11,293 bases of DNA from an uncultured Alphaproteobacteria bacterium (GTDB taxonomy: Bacteria > Pseudomonadota > Alphaproteobacteria > Puniceispirillales > Puniceispirillaceae), in NCBI GenBank assembly GCA_913064995.1, contig CAJYBL010000033.1:1-11293 (forward strand). The letters are read 5' to 3'. Below, piece after piece: positions 5,911-11,293 of this stretch; position 1 is the first letter of the stretch; every line of letters starts with the position of its first letter. Under the pieces are notes generated by a model. It was not told where the DNA came from and ran no database searches. It was given only the letters and a program-made list of their open reading frames with translations. A program made the position numbers and the translations under genes.

Positions 5911-7464
5911 ATGACTGACACAAACACACCAGATCGCCGGAATCGCCGTGGTGGCGGACGCGATGCGCGCCGTAGCGCTCGATCTTCAGGCAATCAGCAG
6001 GCCGCCGCACCATTCATTATTCGCAAGATAGCCCCTGTTGATATTCTAAGCGATGAAGGCGCCGAGATTATTGAAAATAATGCCGAAACGATCCTTGAGG
6101 AAATTGGCATTGATTTTCGTGATGATCCCGAAGCCTTGACGATTCTGCGTGATGTTGGATGTAACGTGCAAGGTGAGCGTGTGCATTTCCCGCGTGGCCT
6201 TGCACGCCAGCTTTGTTCGACCGCGCCATCTGGCTATACCCAGCATGCCCGCAATCCCGAACGTTCAGTTGAAATTGGCGGAATGAATACGGTTTTTGCA
6301 CCGGTCTATGGCCCGCCCTTTGTGCGTGATCTTGATAATGAACGCCGCTATGCGACGATGGAAGACTTCCGCAATCTGGTAAAGCTGGCCTATATGCATC
6401 CGGGCTTGCATCATTCGGGCGGCACGATTTGCGAGCCGGTTGATTTGCCAGTGACCAAACGTCACCTCGAAATGGTCTATGCGCATCAGCGCTTTTCCAA
6501 CAAGCCGTATATGGGGTCGGTTACCGCGCCAAGCCGTGCGCAAGACACGATTGATATGTCGAAAATCCTATTTGGCGATGAATTTGTTGCCAATAACACG
6601 GTGCTGACAAGCCTGATCAATGCCAATTCACCAATGACATGGGATGACACCATGCTTGGGGCATTGAAAGTCTATGCCCGCAATAATCAGGCAACCATCA
6701 TTTCGCCCTTTATCCTTGCCGGTGCGATGTCGCCAGTATCGGTTGCTGGTACATTGGCACAAACACTTGCTGAAGCGATGAGTGGCATTGCCTTTGCGCA
6801 GGCGGTCAATCCGGGCGCGCCGGTTATTTTCGGCAGTTTTGCAAGCTCGATGTCAATGCAAACAGGCGCGCCAACCTTTGGCACGCCCGAACCGGCAAAG
6901 GTGCTTTATGGCTGTGCCAAGCTGGCGCGTCGTTTAGGCGTGCCGTTCCGGTCAGGCGGATCACTGACCGGTTCCAAAACGGCTGATGCGCAGGCAGCTT
7001 ATGAATCGACTCATACGATTTTGCCAACAATCATGGGTGGCACGAATTTTGTGTTGCATTCGGCTGGCTGGATGGAAGGTGGCTTGGTTGCTGATTATGC
7101 CAAATTGCTGCTTGATGCCGATCAATTAACAATGATGCCAAAACTGGTCAATGGCATTGATCTGTCGGAAAATGGTCAGGCCATGGACGCGCTTCGCGAA
7201 ACTGGGCCTGGTCAGCATTTTCTGGGGTCGGCGCATACGCAGGCTAATTTTGAAGATGCGTTTTGGCGGTCACAAATGGCCGATAATACAACATTTGAGC
7301 AATGGTCATCTGAAGGCAGTGTTGAGAGCAGCGCTCGCGCGTGCAAACGCGCGGGTGAAATGCTGGCTGCCTATGAAACGCCAGAAATCGATCCAGCGAT
7401 TGACGAAGCCTTGCGTGCCTTTATCGACAAACGCATGGAAGAATTGCCCGATACTGATTATTAA
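5911..7464 (+). CDS. MttB-superfamily methyltransferase, non-pyrrolysine type
   Basis: The 517-residue product belongs to the trimethylamine methyltransferase (MttB/COG5598) superfamily. True MttB moves a methyl group from trimethylamine to a corrinoid protein and carries pyrrolysine at an in-frame UAG. This frame has no TAG before its TAA stop, so it is of the non-Pyl kind. One such member, MtgB of Desulfitobacterium, is a glycine betaine:corrinoid methyltransferase. Family-like stretches include SGGTICEPVDLP (169-180), FILAGAMSPVSVAGTLAQ (267-284), GAPTFGTPEP (319-328) and SGGSLTGSKTADAQAAYES (348-366). Residues 9-24 form an Arg-rich, probably disordered tail before the folded part at about 35. 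GAGGA lies eight bases ahead of the ATG. It is downstream of, and probably co-transcribed with, the FAD/GCV_T oxidoreductase, pointing to an N-methyl substrate. Betaine is a guess, and no corrinoid partner is nearby. Confidence 0.87.
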   Translation: MTDTNTPDRRNRRGGGRDARRSARSSGNQQAAAPFIIRKIAPVDILSDEGAEIIENNAETILEEIGIDFRDDPEALTILRDVGCNVQGERVHFPRGLARQLCSTAPSGYTQHARNPERSVEIGGMNTVFAPVYGPPFVRDLDNERRYATMEDFRNLVKLAYMHPGLHHSGGTICEPVDLPVTKRHLEMVYAHQRFSNKPYMGSVTAPSRAQDTIDMSKILFGDEFVANNTVLTSLINANSPMTWDDTMLGALKVYARNNQATIISPFILAGAMSPVSVAGTLAQTLAEAMSGIAFAQAVNPGAPVIFGSFASSMSMQTGAPTFGTPEPAKVLYGCAKLARRLGVPFRSGGSLTGSKTADAQAAYESTHTILPTIMGGTNFVLHSAGWMEGGLVADYAKLLLDADQLTMMPKLVNGIDLSENGQAMDALRETGPGQHFLGSAHTQANFEDAFWRSQMADNTTFEQWSSEGSVESSARACKRAGEMLAAYETPEIDPAIDEALRAFIDKRMEELPDTDY

Positions 7465-7499
7465 AATCTTCTTATTAAAATTTTTGGGGCTTTTCATGC

Positions 7500-7520
7500 A
7501 GCCGGTCATCTCATGCGGCT
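7500..7520. terminator. Weak hairpin between convergent operons
   Basis: AGCCG, an 11-base loop, then CGGCT lies between the ends of the MttB-like gene and soxG, where transcripts from both strands must stop. On the minus strand the sequence after it is A-rich rather than T-rich; on the plus strand TGGGTTT follows. The stem is short, so this is only a candidate. The 86-base gap holds nothing else I recognise. Confidence 0.22.
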
Positions 7521-7550
7521 TGGGTTTGAGATCACTGATGTGACCGCAGC

Positions 7551-8165
7551 TTAGGCAATATATTGATAGCCGTATTCCAAAGCAGCATCGGCGAGCCAGC
7601 GTTGAACATAAGGGGCAAAGCTGGTGCGGCAAATCAGAATAAAGGCATCATCTGCTACAGCCATCAATGTCACCGTAGATAGTGCCAGCAGGCTTTGCGC
7701 CGATTGGCCAGCGGCGAATTTCTTTGGATGCAGATCAAGCCCGCAACCTTTGGCTAGAACAGCGCGAACCGCAGGCCCACGAAGCGATAGCGCACATAGG
7801 CTGTCGCTGACATCGGTGATGGCAAAATGCGGTGATGGGATCATGCTATTCAGGCTGTCTTGCAGCTCTTGTTCTTTACCAGCTTCGCATAATAACAGAT
7901 ATTCATCGGGTCCAAGCCATACCACATGGCGGTCGCCCGCCGATTGAAACCGGTTGGCCTTTGGCGGAAATGTGCAGCCGGTGATCACCTTTACCGCTTT
8001 GGCAAGGTCGTTTTGGCCACGAAGATTCAGTTTGCCAAGATGCGCCATCTCACCAAAAATAAGTCCAATCACGCCACCATCAGGATTAGCGCTTGTGTTG
8101 CTAGCAAGGCCAGCAAGGGCTGTCTGGCCGGAAAAATCTGGTCTGCTGCTTGATAAATTAGCCAT
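7551..8165 (-). CDS. soxG: Sarcosine oxidase, gamma subunit
   Basis: Gamma subunit of heterotetrameric sarcosine oxidase, which oxidises sarcosine to glycine, feeding the one-carbon unit to THF and electrons to oxygen. From the ATG at 8165 the product has 204 residues, a normal length. Family features are GCTFPPKANR, VVWLGPDEYLLLC, ITDVSDSLCALSLRGP, KGCGLDLHPKKFAAGQSAQSLLA and FAPYVQRWLADA towards the C-terminus. The fold is related to the GcvT/YgfZ group. I prefer ATG 8165 to the in-frame TTG at 8189 because AAGGGAG (plus-strand 8175-8181) lies nine bases ahead of it. With this start the gene overlaps the end of soxA by eight bases (ATGGCTAA), implying coupled translation. Confidence 0.9.
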   Translation of the reverse strand: MANLSSSRPDFSGQTALAGLASNTSANPDGGVIGLIFGEMAHLGKLNLRGQNDLAKAVKVITGCTFPPKANRFQSAGDRHVVWLGPDEYLLLCEAGKEQELQDSLNSMIPSPHFAITDVSDSLCALSLRGPAVRAVLAKGCGLDLHPKKFAAGQSAQSLLALSTVTLMAVADDAFILICRTSFAPYVQRWLADAALEYGYQYIA

Positions 8166-11100
8166 TGCTGCGCGCTCCCTTTGGATCAAAAAATGCCGTA
8201 TCGACGATTTCGGCTTTCAAAACCGAACCATCAAGCATTGGGAAGAAAACCGTTTGCCCCTTTAGCGCATGGCCGCCTTTTAACATGGCCATCGCAATCG
8301 AGCGTCCACAATTTGGTGAAAAATAGGATGATGTCACCTGTCCCAGCATCTTCATTGGTAAAGGCTGGTTCGGATCAAGAACCGCATGCGCGCCCTCAGG
8401 GATTACTGTTGATGGATCGCTGCACAGCAATCCAACAAGCTGTTTGCGATCATCATATTCCATGGTGTGACGCGCCAACGCGCGCTTGCCAATGAAATCA
8501 GGTTTGGTTTTTGAGACAATCCAATCCATACCAAGATCATGCGGCGTTACCGATCCATCGGTTTCCTGTCCGACAATGATAAAACCCTTTTCGGCGCGAA
8601 GAACATGCATTGCCTCGGTACCATAAGGGGTGATGCCATGCGCTTTGCCTGCGTCCATCAGGCGGGTCCATAGTGCCAATCCATGACGCGCCGCCACATT
8701 GATTTCGTAAGACAGCTCGCCGGTAAATGAAATGCGGAAAATACGCGCTGCCAGCCCACCAATATGACCTGTCTTCATCGACATGAACGGAAATTCGGCT
8801 GGTGACAGATCAAAATCGATACCGGTATCTTGCAAAATCTTGCCAGCATTCGGCCCTGATAATGTGGCAACCGCCCATTGTTCAGTTACCGACGTCAGAT
8901 AAACCTCAAGATCAGGCCATTCGGTTTGCAGCCATTCTTCCATCCAATCCAGAACCCCAGCGGCACCGCCGGTGGTTGTGGTCATGTGGAAATGATTTTC
9001 GCCAATGCGGGTGGTCACGCCATCATCCATTACCATGCCATCGTCTTTCAGCATCAGGCCATAGCGGCACTTGCCGATGCCAAGCTTGCTCCACGCATTG
9101 GTATAAAGGCGGTTCAGAAATTCGGCCGCATCCAACCCGCGAATATCAATTTTGCCAAGCGTTGAGGCGTCAAGCAGTCCGGCTGTTGTCCGCGCTGCCT
9201 TGACTTCACGATTGACCGCTTGTTGCATGGTTTCGCCATTTTGCGGATAATACCAAGCGCGCATCCATTGCCCGACATGTTCAAAGGTCGCACCATGCGC
9301 ACGATGCCAATCATCCATGCGGGTCAGGCGAACCGGATCAAAAAGATCGCCAATATCGCGGCCAGCGATGGCGCCAATATTTGACGGGGTATAGGGCATC
9401 CGGAAAGTGGTTGTGCCCACGGCCGGAATTTCATTGCCAAGCGCATCGGCAAGAATGGCCAAGGCGTTGATATTGGATGTTTTGCCCTGATCGGTTCCCA
9501 TGCCGGTGGTGGTATAGCGTTTGAGATGCTCAACCGACTGATATCCTTCGCGCGCCGCAAGCGACACATCATTTGCGGTGACATCATTCTGGAAATCAAC
9601 AAAGGCTTTTGGCCCGCGTCCGGCGGCATGACCATTTGGAATTTTCCATGCGGCAAGCGGACGCCAGCTTTGTTTATGGCTTTGCACATCAGGCGTATCA
9701 AGCGCGGTTGTTTTATGGCCGGTTGCGCTTGCGGCTTTGGTGCCAGCGCGAACCGCCTCTTTCAAACCAGCAGCAAGGTCAAAACTGCCATTACAGGCGC
9801 CAATGTTAAAGCTTGGCTCATGTGTCGCTGATGGGCGGAAGCATAATTTCGCATCATCCCATTGTAATTTGCCGCGGGCCTGTGAATGAAGATGAACCGC
9901 AGGTGACAAACCGCCCGACATGGCAATCAGGTCACAATCACGATGATCAATATCGCCAGTGATTTCGGTAACACTGTCATTAACAGGCGCAATTTCAACC
10001 CGTGCAACGCGGTGATTACCATAGGCGGCAATGATGGCATGGCCTTGCAGAATTTCGATACCAGCATCGCGAACTGCACGCATCAGCGGGCCGGTTGCAT
10101 TTGCCCGAAGATCGGTAACTATGACAAGCGCGCCAGCATGATGAAGATCAAGCGCGGTGCGATAGGCGTCATCATTATTGCAAACAACGATGGTGCGTTG
10201 TCCCGGACAAACGCCATAGCGGTTGATGTAGGTGCGCACCGCACCGGCAAGCATAACACCGGGAAGGTCATTGCCTGCAAAAACCAATGGCCGTTCATGG
10301 GCGCCTTGCGCAATGATCACCTGTTCTGCGCGGATTTTCCACAAACGTTGGCGTGGCAGATGCGTTGGTCGTGATGGCAGATGGTCGGTTACGCGCTCAT
10401 TCAAGGTCAGGTAATTATGATCCAGATAGCCAAAAACCGTGGTTCGGCGAAGCAAGGTTACATTCGGCATGGCGCCTAATTTGGCCACAATATCGCTGAT
10501 CCAGTTGAACGCCGGAGCATCGCCAATTACGATATCGGCTTCGCCAAGCAGCCAGCCGCCAAATTCATTCTGCTCATCAGCCAGAATCACACGGGCACCA
10601 CTTTTTGCCGCTTGTAGCGCTGCCATCAAGCCGGTTACGCCACCGCCAGCAACAAGAATATCGCAATGCGCATGGGTTTTTTCATAGCGGTCAGGGTCAT
10701 TATGATCATCAGCAGCTTTGCCAAGACCGGCAGCGTGCCGAATGACATGTTCGTAGCGCATCCACATTGATGCTGGCCACATAAAGGTCTTGTAATAAAA
10801 CCCTGCTGGGAAAAACCGGTCGAGAATCGAATTAATGGCGCCAATGTCAAGTTTCAAAGACGGGGTGCGGTTCTGGCTTTCGGCATAAAGACCCTCAAAA
10901 ATCTCAATTTGAGTGGCGCGTAAATTGGGTTCAGCATAAGCGCCTTTGCCAAGTCGGATCAGCGCGTTTGGTTCTTCGGAACCTGCCGCCATGATGCCGC
11001 GTGGCCGATGATATTTGAATGAACGGCCAACAAGATGAACATTGTTGGCAAGCAATGCCGATGCCAGCGTGTCACCAGCAAAGCCACGATAGCTGCGGCC

Positions 11101-11199
11101 ATCAAAGGTAAAATTGACAGTCGCATTTTTGTCGATTCGTGCGACCGCACGCTGGGGTTTGGTTTGCGGGCTGCCGGATGCGGCGGAACGAGATGCCAT
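8158..11199 (-). CDS. soxA: Sarcosine oxidase, alpha subunit
   Basis: Large subunit of heterotetrameric sarcosine oxidase; it binds NAD+ and THF and forms the FMN-containing interface with the beta subunit. The 1013-residue product shows the usual domains. After a disordered start, a ferredoxin-like beta-grasp domain (about 25-105) carries VGRSFKYHRPRGIMAAGSEE (57-76), highly typical of this subunit. The dinucleotide-binding domain has ILVAGGGVTG (181-190) and continues to about residue 490. The C-terminal GCV_T folate half (about 620-1005) includes RISFTGELSYEINV (822-835) and YGTEAMHVLRAEKGF (859-873). GGAGG (plus-strand 11209-11213) lies nine bases ahead of the ATG, inside the end of the preceding gene, whose TAA shares one base with this ATG (TAATG). 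soxG follows with an eight-base overlap. No frameshift or missing motif was seen. Confidence 0.95.
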   Translation of the reverse strand: MASRSAASGSPQTKPQRAVARIDKNATVNFTFDGRSYRGFAGDTLASALLANNVHLVGRSFKYHRPRGIMAAGSEEPNALIRLGKGAYAEPNLRATQIEIFEGLYAESQNRTPSLKLDIGAINSILDRFFPAGFYYKTFMWPASMWMRYEHVIRHAAGLGKAADDHNDPDRYEKTHAHCDILVAGGGVTGLMAALQAAKSGARVILADEQNEFGGWLLGEADIVIGDAPAFNWISDIVAKLGAMPNVTLLRRTTVFGYLDHNYLTLNERVTDHLPSRPTHLPRQRLWKIRAEQVIIAQGAHERPLVFAGNDLPGVMLAGAVRTYINRYGVCPGQRTIVVCNNDDAYRTALDLHHAGALVIVTDLRANATGPLMRAVRDAGIEILQGHAIIAAYGNHRVARVEIAPVNDSVTEITGDIDHRDCDLIAMSGGLSPAVHLHSQARGKLQWDDAKLCFRPSATHEPSFNIGACNGSFDLAAGLKEAVRAGTKAASATGHKTTALDTPDVQSHKQSWRPLAAWKIPNGHAAGRGPKAFVDFQNDVTANDVSLAAREGYQSVEHLKRYTTTGMGTDQGKTSNINALAILADALGNEIPAVGTTTFRMPYTPSNIGAIAGRDIGDLFDPVRLTRMDDWHRAHGATFEHVGQWMRAWYYPQNGETMQQAVNREVKAARTTAGLLDASTLGKIDIRGLDAAEFLNRLYTNAWSKLGIGKCRYGLMLKDDGMVMDDGVTTRIGENHFHMTTTTGGAAGVLDWMEEWLQTEWPDLEVYLTSVTEQWAVATLSGPNAGKILQDTGIDFDLSPAEFPFMSMKTGHIGGLAARIFRISFTGELSYEINVAARHGLALWTRLMDAGKAHGITPYGTEAMHVLRAEKGFIIVGQETDGSVTPHDLGMDWIVSKTKPDFIGKRALARHTMEYDDRKQLVGLLCSDPSTVIPEGAHAVLDPNQPLPMKMLGQVTSSYFSPNCGRSIAMAMLKGGHALKGQTVFFPMLDGSVLKAEIVDTAFFDPKGARSNG

Positions 11200-11293
11200 T
11201 ATTTTGATCCTCCGGCTTTGCTGCGTGATGGCGTGGCGGCTTTTTCGGCCGCTGTGTCGCGCCGCCAGCTTGCCGCATGCGTTGCCAGCGCGT
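11199..11293 (-). CDS. soxD: Probable sarcosine oxidase delta subunit, C-terminal tail only
   Basis: Only the last 31 codons or so are inside the window. On the minus strand the frame ending in the TAA at 11201-11199 reads ALATHAASWRRDTAAEKAAT and then a Ser/Lys/Gly-rich end, closing with GGSK. Identification rests on context: soxB-soxD-soxA-soxG is the standard order, and the TAATG junction shows tight coupling to soxA. The visible residues resemble a low-complexity extension rather than the conserved, Cys-containing delta core, which would lie beyond the edge. A longer tail than in most delta subunits I know of would be unusual but harmless. Another small protein cannot be excluded. Confidence 0.55.
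   Translation of the reverse strand, partial: ALATHAASWRRDTAAEKAATPSRSKAGGSK

Noticed and set aside
5911..7464. Pyrrolysine-containing trimethylamine methyltransferase
   Set aside because: The frame is continuous to a TAA with no internal TAG, so there is no site for pyrrolysine. The TMA methyltransferase name should not be used for its substrate.
8166..8189. Longer soxG start at TTG 8189
   Set aside because: The ATG at 8165 has a strong AAGGGAG nine bases ahead and gives the common short overlap with soxA.
8802..9203. Plus-strand frames of 66-143 codons across the soxA region
   Set aside because: All are antisense to a continuous 1013-residue soxA frame with clear domain motifs, and their products are low in recognisable structure.

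Overview
The window looks like chromosomal DNA from an alphaproteobacterium of intermediate GC. Its gene content (dimethylglycine-dehydrogenase-like enzyme, non-pyrrolysine MttB homologue, heterotetrameric sarcosine oxidase, fabI directly followed by aroC, pdxH nearby) resembles marine heterotrophs of the SAR116 or Rhodobacterales kind. That placement is inferred from gene content; no marker gene or database search was used.

Left part (1-3236), housekeeping. On the minus strand an 85-codon hypothetical ORF (uncertain) runs with an ATGA overlap into a secreted glycine-zipper protein. After a gap of 159 bases with a strong hairpin and a palindrome come fabI (enoyl-ACP reductase) and aroC (chorismate synthase), the latter cut by the window edge. 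fabI and aroC are one base apart. pdxH (pyridoxamine phosphate oxidase) runs the other way on the plus strand.

Middle part (3439-7464), plus strand. An 812-residue FAD oxidoreductase with a C-terminal folate-binding GCV_T half (dimethylglycine/sarcosine dehydrogenase family) is followed 33 bases later by a 517-residue MttB-superfamily methyltransferase with no in-frame amber codon, so it is not a pyrrolysine enzyme. They look like a two-gene operon for N-methylated amines such as glycine betaine, dimethylglycine or sarcosine. No corrinoid protein or reactivase lies in the window.

Right part (7551-11293), minus strand, converging on that pair. The end of a probable soxD, then soxA and soxG of heterotetrameric sarcosine oxidase, are joined by overlapping stops and starts. 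soxB would be expected beyond the right edge. Together the two facing operons could strip methyl groups from N-methylated glycines and pass them to tetrahydrofolate, leaving glycine. The MttB-like gene is the least understood member and the best candidate here for undescribed biology.

No tRNA, rRNA, CRISPR array, insertion sequence or phage gene was recognised.
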